The translations under genes and the position numbers were made by a program. A stretch of DNA of 64,000 nt from Tubulanus polymorphus. Its lineage: Eukaryota; Nemertea; Palaeonemertea; Tubulaniformes; Tubulanidae. Numbering within the stretch: the first letter of the stretch is position 1; every line of letters begins with the position of its first letter. The notes beneath the pieces are model-generated. The model was not told the origin of the DNA. It saw nothing but the letters and a program-made list of their open reading frames with translations, and made no database searches. The DNA is taken from the NCBI RefSeq assembly GCF_964204645.1, contig NC_134028.1:25890153-25954152 (forward strand), given 5' to 3'. Positions 1 through 10,700 of the stretch are shown here, in pieces.

Positions 1-1707
1 ATGACGGTTTCTTGTAAGACGGATTGCGTTTTTTGTATGAAGTAGAATCGGTTTTAAACGGAGCAGTTTCGTGAACTGGTTTAAAATTTTTCACCGGTTT
101 TTGCTGTTTTACTTTCACTTTAGAATTCTTATTCTCCTTTTCATCAACACGAGATTTCAGCGGCTGTTGGCCAGATTTCAACTTTTTGATCGAGACATCG
201 GCGGCGCTTGTAATAGAAGGTGTTTGCTTCTTCTCAATCGCTTTAGCTTCCAACTAAAAACATAACGTACCAAAATAGTTTAAACAAATGTAACATTTAA
301 CGACCGATGACGTATGCCTAGAATTTTCCGAGAAAATCAGAGAAAGAAAAATCATATTTAAGTCAAAACTTTGAATCATCTATCAGAATAAACTGTCACT
401 GACCTTCATTTGTATTTCTCTTGCTTTTTGCGCTTTCACAAGAAGTTCTTCTACTCTTTTCATTTCCTCTTCATTCTTCCGTTGTGTTTCCTTATCATTC
501 TCCTCTGTTTGAACGGAAAAAAGAATTCGTAAATATCATATTTTTAGTTTCTCAAAAAGGAACTGAACGTAGATACAAACCTTTTTCTTTTGTTACATTT
601 CTCTCCTTACTCAACAACTTTTCTGGTTGATTTACTTTTATAACTTCAGTCGACTTCTTATTTGTCCTAAACGAAAACAAATCATAGTATTTCAATTCAT
701 TAGATTTATCTATGCAGACCTGCCAACCACATCAGGGACAAGAAAAGTTAATTTTCAGGGACCAAAAAAGGAAAAATGAAGACTTAAAGGGACAGTAGAA
801 ATTGTTTTAGGGACAGCAATTGATTTTCAATAGCAAAAAAACACCAGCAGGAACAGTGAGGCATTCTCAGGGACAGTCCCTGACAATCGGGGACAGTTTG
901 ACAGCTCTGTCTATGGGCTAGGGTGAATAACTTAACCTTACTTAAACTTACCAGGGTTTGAAGAGGGAGCGACAATCGGAAGAAATCTCTTGGCATTGTT
1001 TGATAAGAGTTTCGTATTCTTGAATTTTGAGGAGCAGATGCGCAGTTAGCCTAGAAAATATGATTCATCCAACATTGAATTAATCAATTGTTATTTTCAC
1101 AAGAAGGGTGTGGCAGAGTGAAAGTTACTCACAAAATAACTAAGGGATCTACTCTAGTTCCACAGTTCTGAGTTAAATATTACTCTCGTGTTAAACACAG
1201 AACCCAGTTTTACAGTCGTGAATTAAAGAGTCAACTCTGAGTTTTAAGTTTGTTCATTTCCAAAGAGTTAACTCTCCAACAATGCCCAAAAGTGTGAATC
1301 TGAACTCAGAACTGTGAACTGTGGAACTGTGTTCTGAAAATAAACTGATTCACCGATTTTAACTCAAGAGTTAACTCACGACAAAACTGTCGGAGTGGAC
1401 CCTATCACGGGCCCGTTTCAGATACGTGCCGTAGGTAATGTATTGTATATTGGAAAAGTCGATAATCTAGTTCACTGTTCAGTAGTTGATGTAGATTGTA
1501 GTAAGTTGGAAGATTTTTTTGCAAAAAAATCGTGTTAATCGCTCATTTGTTTCTCAGTGAGTGCTTTTATTTTAGAGTGAAATCGAATAACATTTTGTAT
1601 TGAAATTTTAGGTACATAACATGCGAGGAATCATATGCATGGGTAAACACAAATATATACACAAAAATTTACCTGTCAAAACTATCTTCATTCACGGTGC
1701 CCGCCAT
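1..1707 (-). CDS. Coiled-coil, lysine-rich protein, 3' end outside window (possibly TEDC2-like)
   Basis: Five exons on the minus strand join in frame: 1673-1707, 952-1050, 581-666, 404-504 and 1-253 (open to the window edge), giving about 191 residues of an incomplete protein. The start is the ATG at 1705-1707, which begins MAGTVNEDSFDR. The N-terminal 45 residues form a predicted helix ending in a Cys/Trp-containing stretch (CQEISSDCRSLFKPW). A second charged helix (residues about 78-107, VEELLVKAQKAREIQMK) and a Lys/Ser-rich low-complexity tail follow. The spacing of the two helices recalls TEDC2, a partner of delta/epsilon-tubulin at centrioles, but that is a weak impression from memory, not a match I can prove. 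All introns are GT-AG and phases close. It is divergent from CBY1, with the rearranged 1703-4915 interval between them. Confidence 0.6.
714..911. repeat. Degenerate MITE-like repeat in intron 2 of the first gene
   Basis: The stretch begins CAGACCTGCCAACC and ends with TTTGACAGCTCTGTCT, an imperfect inverted match. Inside, the phrase AGGGACA recurs about six times. It lies wholly in an intron and encodes nothing recognisable. Confidence 0.35.
1138..1410. repeat. Palindrome-rich dispersed repeat (GAGTTAACTC type)
   Basis: Repeated short palindromes and near-palindromes such as GAGTTAACTC, CACAGTTCTGAGTTAA and GAACTGTGGAACTGTG fill this intronic segment. Related phrases recur at 51315-51405 and 63722-63803, so this is a dispersed family rather than a local oddity. 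No ORF. Confidence 0.45.
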
Positions 1708-3040
1708 ATTTGTGTTCAATAATGTAATATATTGAATTGAATAGGCGGCACCACCAGCCAACTCGCCTGCCAGTGCACAATCCGATATTAGACTGGTTAC
1801 CAATTCAACTTTATTGTAGATCTACAAAGTCTAACTCAAGGCAATTTACGATACAAAACAGAACACAATAAGAGACTCGTAGCCAATTAAGGAAAATAAT
1901 CTAAACAGACACTACGAAATCTTCTTCAACATTAAATCTGGGGCAATTCAGGCTATTTTGTATTTACAACTATAACGGAATGGCATTTACTCTAAGTAGA
2001 GCCCCAGCTATCATGACCAATCCCATGAGATCGCAAACAAGGCTGGGACGGGCCGTGATTCACCCATTACCAAACGTGGTTGAAGAGAAACAAAGAGTTA
2101 TTACGAATATAAATATTACAAATTCTTTATTACAGTCTAAAATAGTATGGATGAAAAACAGTATTTACAATGTGAATAATATACAATGTGAATCAAATGT
2201 GAATAATAGCATTTTAAAACTTAATGAACGGGACACACACTTATATACATATATTATTTACAATACATATACTACTGGAGGGATTTACATCTATTAGAAA
2301 TAGAATTAGACCTATTTTGATAAATTAAGCAAAAGTTGGATTTTTTAAAATATTGAAGTTCCGAAATGTAAAGTAGTTTTTATGAAATTTGTTTTGTAAT
2401 GAAGGAACTTATTTACGAGTAAAACTTTGAGACCGCATCCTGAACTGGAATTAACGGTTCACTAAATCTTCATCAAGCTGATTAATAGTTTTCGTAATTA
2501 ATATCCCTGATATAGATTGAAAGATAACTTATAAAGGATTGAACTTGGTTTCATTTTTAGTTATCATATTGTGCTGCCACCATCAAATGCATAATCCAAC
2601 ACTATCCGCGAATTCCGGAAATAGAGTTGTTAGAAACAAATTTCAAAATGATTTTTGGTTTGCCAAACTCACCATAATTTACACGTGTATATTGGTTATT
2701 TTGTGGAAATTTTAATGCTTAACCCTTTCAGTGCTGGCTAATTAATACCCTATAGTGCTGAAGATAATTTGAAAATTCTGAATAATTCCACCCTAGTGTG
2801 TTGAATAACGGGAATAGCACTATAGTGCGTCTACACCGTGGTGCGGTGTATCGTTAGTTACTAGTATTTCACTATGTTTGACAGGTGCTGCCATCTTTCA
2901 AGTGAGATAATTACTAATTACTGATTACATCAATACACCACAGTGCGGTGTATTAGCAAAATCTATCACTTATTAATACACCGCACTGCGGTGTAGACGC
3001 ACTGAAAGGGTTAAGTAAGTTCAAAATATTCAATTGAAGT
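1703..3040. repeat. Left direct repeat (L) flanking the BPTF-derived block
   Basis: Segments 1703-1782, 2572-2704 and 3011-3035 match 4475-4543, 4733-4872 and 4888-4912 in the same order and orientation. The match includes the phrases TTCAATAATGT, ATTGAATTGAATA, CATAATCCAACACTA, GGAAATAGAGTTGTT, ATAATTTACACGTGTA and GTAAGTTCAAAATATTC. The L copy also carries about 790 bp of unrelated sequence (1783-2571) and a piggyBac-type MITE. L starts at the initiator region of the first gene, so it contains that gene's upstream region. An ORF at 1980-2297 has no coding character. Confidence 0.7.
2723..3010 (+). mobile_element. piggyBac-type MITE, copy 1 (288 bp, intact ends)
   Basis: TTAA occurs on both sides (2719-2722 and 3011-3014) of an element beginning CCCTTTCAGTGC and ending with its exact inverse GCACTGAAAGGG (2999-3010). 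TTAA target duplications with CCC-starting inverted repeats are the hallmark of piggyBac-superfamily elements. The interior repeats CACCGCACTGCGGTG-type palindromes. The paralogous right repeat near 4885 lacks the element, giving an empty site. No transposase is encoded. Confidence 0.8.
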
Positions 3041-3079
3041 GTAGGAACTACTCTCGAAAAATAGTAGTCGTAGTCAGAT

Positions 3080-4452
3080 CAGATGAAACGACGAAAAAGC
3101 CTTACTTTTTATCATCGCACAGAGTTTGACAGACGCAATATAACTTGTTGTTATTCGCTCTTCTCGATAATTATCTGTTTGCGTTTCTTCGTGGGGGGTT
3201 GTTCGTCAAGTGATGAGGCGGCAGCGGTATACGTCGACGAGGCCTGGGCAGGCGGAAGTGCTTCGGATTCTTTACGTTCTACCACGATCATCCACTGATC
3301 TTCAATCATCTGGTTGCGAATGTCATAGATTTCCATCTGATAATGAAAATTACAATGATTTGTGAATCTGAGTTTTGAAAATCACTTGCCGGTTCAGGCT
3401 GGTTGGAAGATTGTTTGAATGTACTTCCATTTAAAAAAAGAACAAATTCTATGTATTCGACCCCCGATCACACATCTATATCTGTACTTCGATTATTTCT
3501 AATATAAAATCGAACCTTGTTTCACTCCCGGCAAGTGTGGTGGGTCTGTGAGGGAGACCAAATCAAAACAAATGAAAAAAATCTACCAATCAAATAAATA
3601 GCAGGGTAAATCCCTATCTTAATTTTTGATTAAATGGAGCCTGGTTTCTGAACAACTTACATTGATTTCCGATTGCGCAACTTTTTCCATAAACGAACGT
3701 TTCTTCAACATTTCTTTGCGAAGTGTTTCTTTGTGTTTATGAAGTATTTTCATCAGTCTGTGTTGCATCAAACGTTTCGTCTTCTCTTCCAATGTTTCTT
3801 TATTTATCGGTTGTCGACTGCAAAAAGAACACAGCTCAATCATGAAATGAAGAGGGTAGTGAAACATCTAAATTTAGAATATCAGTGGTTCCTCAACGTT
3901 CATGGCGAACTTTGGGTTTTCTAGTTGTTCAACAATAGTGGCTGGAGATAGCCTAACTATCGAACACAACATAGTTTGGTCTTACACATTTCAGTGGTGA
4001 CTTTTAATTGAACTATTGGAATTGAATTGGTGACCATCTCGGTCCTTGGAACAGCAAACTACAGCAACCGTGCTCCAGTTACCCCCAGTTACATGGTTTT
4101 GATTTTCCAATTAAGCGACAATCGGTAACACTTATTTTGCAATAGCCGACTAACTCTGATAACTGCTGAAGTTTCTTTTGTAACCATGATTTGATGGATG
4201 ACAAAATTGCTTATACTCGCAATACTTTTCAACAAATCATACTAAAAAAAGATGACAATCGAAAGCTGTCTACCTGATTACCTGATTACCGACCGGTCTA
4301 CACTCAGTCTCTTTAATAAGAATCTATTCTGAAACTTACATTATTTTACGTGGTACAGGTTCAGGATCGATGACTGCTATTCGCATCGGAATTTTGTTCT
4401 CCGGTTTTCGTTTCTTATTGTCAGCCAGATGTAGAACACGAAATAAATTATT
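3080..4452 (-). pseudogene. Degraded duplicate of BPTF exons 19-21
   Basis: Three blocks match internal BPTF exons in the same order and strand. 4340-4438 matches exon 19, reading KIPMRIAVIDPEP against [13 protein letters not shown]. 3658-3815 matches exon 20 and is nearly identical over [20 protein letters not shown]. 3100-3336 matches exon 21 (KESEALPP and SSLDEQPP shared). Intron sequence is shared too, including GTAACCATGATTT near 4183 and 10459. In the exon 21 copy a short deletion after KKRKQ shifts the frame and brings a stop, and the PHD start reads CQTLCDD instead of CQTPYDD. It has no start, stop or remaining exons, so it is a partial pseudogene from segmental duplication, not a retrocopy, because introns are retained. 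Confidence 0.85.
3510..3625. repeat. Dispersed repeat, second copy at 34520-34625
   Basis: The segment with TTTCACTCCCGGCAAGTGTG, GGTGGGTCTG, ATCAAATAAATA and AATCCCTATCTTAA matches 34520-34625 (TTCGCTCCCGGCAGGTGCGG, GGTGGGTCTG, CCAAATGAATAAATAA, AATCCCTATTTTAA). It lies inside the intron between pseudo-exons 21 and 20. The parental BPTF intron lacks it, so it is an independent insertion. Confidence 0.5.
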
Positions 4453-4474
4453 TTGTTCATCTCTAAAAAATATT

Positions 4475-4915
4475 GCCATATTTTTGTTCAATAATGTTAT
4501 ATTGAATTGAATAGGGACCAACCAGCTCGCTTGCCAGCGTACAATTACTTGAACTTGAACTTATATTTATCGCGCCATGAATAACATTCATACATAGGCT
4601 AAGACATAACATGCGATAAATTGACAGAACAAAACATTGAAGAATGACATTCAATAAACGCCCAAGTGTTCAATGAACACGTTCTCCCTCAGCTGGGACT
4701 CGAACCCGATGGCACCGCGCGAAGATCGTCTTGTGCTGTCACCATGAAATGCGGCATAATCCAACACTAACCCGGAAATAGAGTTGTTGTTAGAAACTTG
4801 TAAACAAATTTCAAAATAGTTTTCGGTTTGCAAACCTCCCCATAATTTACACGTGTAAATTGGTTATTTTGTCTCTTTTTACTGCTTGAGTAAGTTCAAA
4901 ATATTCTATTTTTAA
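4475..4915. repeat. Right direct repeat (R), with tRNA-type B-box
   Basis: This is the second copy of the L repeat, without the piggyBac MITE. On the minus strand positions 4693-4707 read GGGTTCGAGTCCCAG, which fits the pol III B-box / T-loop of tRNA genes. GTTAGTGTTGGATTATGCC about 60 nt upstream is a weak A-box candidate. A tRNA-derived SINE is therefore possible for part of it, but no tRNA cloverleaf can be drawn. Confidence 0.55.
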
Positions 4916-5090
4916 TGTGAGGATAAGTTGAGAATATTTAATTTCATAAAATTCAACAAAAAAAGGAAACAGAAATTTATTGAACATGACATGTTGAATT
5001 CAAATTTCTCTATTTTGGCCTTTCCTTAGATATTGAATTGTTCTATTTATCGTTGGCTAAAATTTTCGTCTTGAATTTCAGCTCCAAAAG

Positions 5091-5639
5091 ATGCCTTTGT
5101 TTGGAAACAAGTTCTCGCCGAAGAAAACTCCGGTTCGAAAATCACCGTCATTATCGAATCTGACGAGTGATCCGGAATTTATCCGATCGGAATTAGCGCT
5201 CGACTACGGACCAATTCAAGTTAAACTCGGAAATAATGAAGTCACGTTTGAAAACGGTCAATGGATATCTGGTAAGTCGGCCGACAGAGATATTCATTAC
5301 CTCTAGTTCTATATTTCAACTTTTCGGTTAAAACCGAATATCTCTAATTTCAGAGTCAGAAGGTGTCGCCACTGTTCATCGAGAAATGGCGAAAGTGAAG
5401 AAACAAAATCAACAATTAATCGAAGAAAATAATTTGTTGAAATTGAAGATTGATATTCTATTAGATATGGTACGAAATTACGCGTTATGTCTCGAATGAA
5501 TTCAACATTAGTCTCATCGACTCCTGTGTAATTGATCTTATCCTATTTTCAGTTATCTGAAACGACTGCTGAGGTTCATCTTCAAGAAAATGAAATTCAA
5601 GAACTGAAATCGATGTCGAAAAATGTTAAAAAGAGATGA
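5091..5639 (+). CDS. CBY1: Chibby homologue (CBY1), 127 aa
   Basis: Exons 5091-5271, 5354-5469 and 5553-5639 join in frame to a 127-residue protein, almost exactly the family length. The N-terminus MPLFGNKFSPKKTPVRKSPS is the Chibby signature, including the proline-directed/14-3-3-type serine region and SLSNL. FENGQWIS follows at about residues 52-59, then a C-terminal coiled coil with QQLIEENNLLKLKIDILLDM and a basic end (KNVKKR). Chibby binds beta-catenin to antagonise Wnt output and, in multiciliated cells, acts at the distal appendages of basal bodies; these roles come from the family. A 3' splice site just before the ATG (AATTTCAG ending about 5081) points to a 5' UTR intron. An AATAAA at 6656-6661 could end the transcript. 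Confidence 0.95.
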
Positions 5640-7794
5640 AGCAAACAGAGTTTAGTATTGCCGTTAATAACCTCAGAAGACTATCATGTGATCCGGGACG
5701 GCTCTGAGCTCAGTATCATATACTTTATGCATTTGCTAGATCCATTATTGATGTGCAGCTCAATTATTATCAAAATGTATTAAACACTTGTCAAGGTTTT
5801 TAATTGATTTCAAGTAAACAAATGTAGCGAATAGAATCTGTAAAAACTGGTCAAATAGCTGATAGTTTATATGTAGAGAAGGAAGTGACTAGAAAATCAT
5901 AGAATCTTTTGATTTTTCCCATATTTTACTTTAAATGTCTTTGTAACTTACAAATAGTTTATTTCTTCCTGTAGAGTTCAGCGATGTCAGTTTGAATACT
6001 TATCTGTGGTCTTAACATGGCTCAAAATTTTGCCTTAAAAAGCCTTTGGGTTTTATTTCAAAAGAAGAGTTCATTTTCTGTCCTAAGAAGTGTTGACAGC
6101 TCAATAATGAAATTGTTTCATATCCCTGTACATTGTATATGCATATTTTTTTCGATAGATTTTTTACATAAATTATCTTAAGATATTGTAGTTTTTCTCA
6201 TTGTTTGATCTATTTCATTAACTTCACAAAAGGATCGGAATACGCACATCTCTGTTTACGATTTTCCATTGGTCTATTCTGATTACGGAATTCTCTTCTG
6301 GCGCTTTCGTTTCGACCAGAATAATCTGTGATCGTCTGCAGTTCCGACAGTAGCTGCTACTAGTTTGTGATATGGAATTCCTAAACCACAATACATTCTA
6401 TCGGGAGCCTGCCTCAAGAATTTAACGCTCATGGCTTGAATAGTTTGGGGGCCATCCACTTCCTATAAGAATACAGCAGTTGAGACACAGTTCCTCAGCA
6501 AGGAGTTCAGACTCTACTCCAGAAAAGAAACCAAATCAAGCAGCAAAGATTTAACAACACAAGGATATGATTTGTATCATGTTATATATATTTTATATAT
6601 AAGTGGAGCCTGTATTTTTATTTACTACTTATTGTTATGTATCTTGTATTTAACCAATAAATACTACATGTATGGTACATAGAGGTAAAATTATGTAATG
6701 ACGAATTTACATATGAAATGAATGGCTGCCTGATGTATGAATAAGTGAATGAAACACTATTTACGAACTTTAAAAATAATTTAAAAACTCAGTGAAGATG
6801 TACAAGTTTTATTACATTTTGTTCCTCAAACTTCACACAACGAAAACTGATTTTAGCTCGAATAATTGACTCAATAGATCGATTTTCTTCCAATACCCTG
6901 TTGGAATTTTAATATAAGTTTGTAGGATCCAGCTCAGTATTTTTAATTATCATTACACAAGATGTTTCACGGAAAGGGGTCTAAAATTTGAAACATAATA
7001 TGGGGCGTACAGTACCACCACCTATCATTGAACAGAGAAACCAGCTACAAACATAGAAAACTAACACTTACAAAACGAACGCCAATCATATATAATGATT
7101 ATACATTGATGTTATATTTACAAATATTCAAAATCTAAATGATAATAATGAAATTTCAATTAGCAAATATCGTTAAACTCAGTAAACCGACAGGTCAACT
7201 GAACAGGCTATTAAGCTTAGCTACACGTATAATCAGTGCTTGCATGATGGACGCCTGCTTTATCTATTTCTCAATCAAAGTGACACGCGTGCGAGATATG
7301 TACCTTGAACATATATATAATACAATTATGAAATATCGAGTGACCCCAACCCAAAATATACTGCACATATCTAACCAGAAAATGATATAAATGCAATAAA
7401 CCAAGACAGACGCGCTGGATTGATTTCTAATTTTTCCCGGTCATAAATGCCCCTAAAGTTAAGTCGCGAAGGTCGTTATCCCTTCCAAAAACAATCCTTA
7501 AACCCTTATCGTCTTTAAATAGCCGAATACATTACACTCTGTACTAAACAAACAAAGCATTCGAATAACAATTTATCTGAACCAATACACAACGAAATAT
7601 CTTAAAAACAATCTGTACATGCATCGTTCATTCTGTACACAATTCATTTGTGTAGAAAAATATTCTCTATCTCTCTTTCCTATTTAACATCGTACATACA
7701 TTAATAAACAACTCTCGGGTTCATCTTTCGAGGGCGCCATCTTACGATTCAGTCATACCACATGAGTACGTTTACAACGTACACTCGAATTATT
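5640..7794. other. Convergent spacer: 3' UTRs of CBY1 and BPTF
   Basis: This is the tail-to-tail interval between the CBY1 stop and the BPTF stop. It is AT-rich and carries an AATAAA hexamer at 6656-6661 on the plus strand. The ORFs present (for example 7139-7390) have no coding character or family signature. I see no further gene. Confidence 0.6.
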
Positions 7795-10700
7795 CTACAA
7801 ACACATTTTCTCTTTAATCGCTTTCAATCGTTGAACGAAATACGTTTCTAGAACCTCGGCGCACTGGTAATACGGAGATTCGCGCGGGTTGTAATAACGA
7901 CAGTTGTCGAAGATTTTCATCACGTCTTTAACGAACTCGTGCAGATGATCGTATTTTCCGGCCAGCAGATTGTTCTCTAAAGTCGTCAGATCTAGAAAAT
8001 AGTTCGAGATATCGAATTAATGCGCGGTGAAATGACTCGAATCGATCCATACAATGATTTTACCGATATACTCACCCATCGGTTCCTTGATAATGTCGTA
8101 ATAGTCGCCGACTTCCAGCGGGTCGACAGGTTCTAAAAACGGCCAGCCCATTTTATGAGCCTGAAATGCGAAAACGCGATTCATGCGAATGTTACAACTG
8201 CGGAATAAACCATGAACAAAAAATGAACAAATCCTCAGTTCGGAGTTCCAATATCGGTTAAAAGAACAGGTTCAGTGATGCACATACGTAATAGTGGTAA
8301 ACGTTAACATACCATATACCTTTCTCCGGACAAATCTCAACTGACACTAACTACAGTACGCTCGCTTGATTATAAAGTTTGAGCAAAGTTTAGTGTCTTT
8401 GCTCAAACTTCAGCGTACCATAGTTTTGTGTCAGTTTAAATTAGTCCTGAAAGCAAATACCGGTATATGTATATCAACCCTGAAAATGTTCAACGGAAAT
8501 ATATCATGATATGCATTTCGTTCTTTTATGGATTATCAAACAAACAAAATGTCAATAAATCAATTACCACGAGACTTTTAACGAGTTTGCGTAGAGTTTC
8601 GATATCCGCATCGCCGAGCAGTTTATCCTTTTCAGCCGCTTTCTTATTCGATTTCTTACAACGAGGACAGATGTAAATATCGATTCTATCGGCTTCCGCT
8701 TTAGAGATACCGACGCATTTACCGTGGAACCAATCCTGACATTGATCGCATCCGATATACAACCTAAAAATCATCAACATAAGAATTCTAAGGTCTGGAT
8801 ATCTCTGAAAATTCCGATTTTTCATATTGTTCCAGGGTTTGATATCAACGCATTGTTCCCGCAGTTACATAAATTCAAAATTTACAAGCTCCATGGTTGA
8901 TTTTTCACTTTTCCCAAATGGAAATGGTGCCTTCTTAAAAGTGAAAATACCATCATACCACAAGGATGTTTTAATTGTGACTGGTTGATTAAGGTTGAAG
9001 AAAGTTGCCCTTGGGAAAATATCAAATTCCTAAACATTTCCGAACCAGGAAATGATACTAAAGTTATTGCCTGATTTCCCGGTACTGTGGGAACAACGGG
9101 TCGGTAGTTTTCACCCGGTAAAATACATACATCGTATCATCGTAAGGCGTACGACATAAACAGTACAACTCCTCAGACGTGTCGTCTCTCTGTTTCTTAC
9201 AATCCTCACAAATATACGAATCCATTCGTTTAGCCGCCGATTCCGAGATATTAACACACGAACCGTGAAACCAATTCGAACACAGGTCACAACCAATGTA
9301 GAATCTGTATCAACGAATACAATAAAACTATCATTATCTTACTTAGTCAAACTTGGTGAAGTCATCATTAGTATACAACGCATCATTTGGGTATTCACTA
9401 TTTTTCAGCCCCGATTTGTATTTGCAAATAAAGTTAAGCAATAATCATCATTGAGCATCCTCAGCGTCCCTGCTATAACAACTTGAAGCAAGTTTGATCA
9501 TATATTCAAATTGAATAATCAACATCAGATTGATTTGTCGAACAGGTTGTAATGGAGTAGAACCGACTGCGTTGGAAGTATCTACCTTTGTAGTGGTTTT
9601 CACCACCATTAGACATCTTAAGTAGGAGTTTAATTGAAAACGAACAAAGAAACATTTAGATTTTGAGAATATTTTGATATTTTTGTTAGTAATTGAGCTC
9701 TCATAAAAGTAGTAATTACTCTCGACGAATATTAATGGTAGTCACGACTGATGAAACGAGCCTTACTTTTTATCGTCGTACGGAGTTTGGCAGACGCAGT
9801 ATAACTTGTTGTTATTCGCTCTTCCCGATAATTTTCCGGTCGAGATAATCTTCTGTTTGCGTTTCTTCGCGGGGGGTTGTTCGTCGAGCGACGACGCGGC
9901 CGCGGCGTACGTCGACGAGGCGTGGGCAGGCGGAGGCATCGGCGGAAGTGCTTCGGATTCTTTACGTTTTAGCGCGATCATCTGTTGATCTTCGAGCATC
10001 TGATGGTGAATGTCTGAGACTTCCATCTGATAATGAAAATGATAATGATTCATATCAATTTACTTATTTACTTCATTCTATATGGTACGCCCTATTTTAA
10101 CGGTGCACTCCTCCCTGAATCTGGAGTGCACGTCGGTTAGCGGGACCGATGATGCATCCTGGTTTACTGAACAACTTACATTGATTTCCGATTGCGCAAC
10201 TTTTTCCATAAACGAACGTTTCTTCAACATTTCTTTGCGAAGTGTTTCTTTGTGTTTATGTAGCATTCCCATCAGTCTGTGATGCAGCAATCGTTTCGTC
10301 TTCTCTTCCAATGTTTCATTATTTTTCTGTCGACTGCAAAAAAACGCGGCTAAATTGTACGAAGTGAGAAGCACTAAAACCAGAACCGAAGTTCACCCCT
10401 TTAATAATGCTCCGTTCAGGCTCCTATTATCAATTTCTTATTTCTTTAGTTTTTTTGTAACCATGATTTTATTGATGACAAAACAAATATCTAACGTGGT
10501 TCAGGCAGGTTTTGATTGGTCTCTACGGAATTCTCTTCTGACGCGTTAGTTTCACCCAGAATTAATCTGCCTATTCCAGAATAGCATAATCTGCTATTCT
10601 TCAATTACTATACGTTTAACCCTTTCAGTGCGTCTACACCGCAGTGCGGTGTATAAATCAGTGATAGATTTTGCTAGTACACCGCACTGTGGTGTATTGA

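Noticed and set aside
4640..4800. Functional tRNA gene around the B-box
   Set aside because: No acceptor stem pairing or anticodon arm can be formed; only the B-box-like segment is convincing.
7139..7390. 83-codon plus-strand ORF between CBY1 and BPTF
   Set aside because: AT-driven composition in a 3' UTR-like interval with no domain signature.
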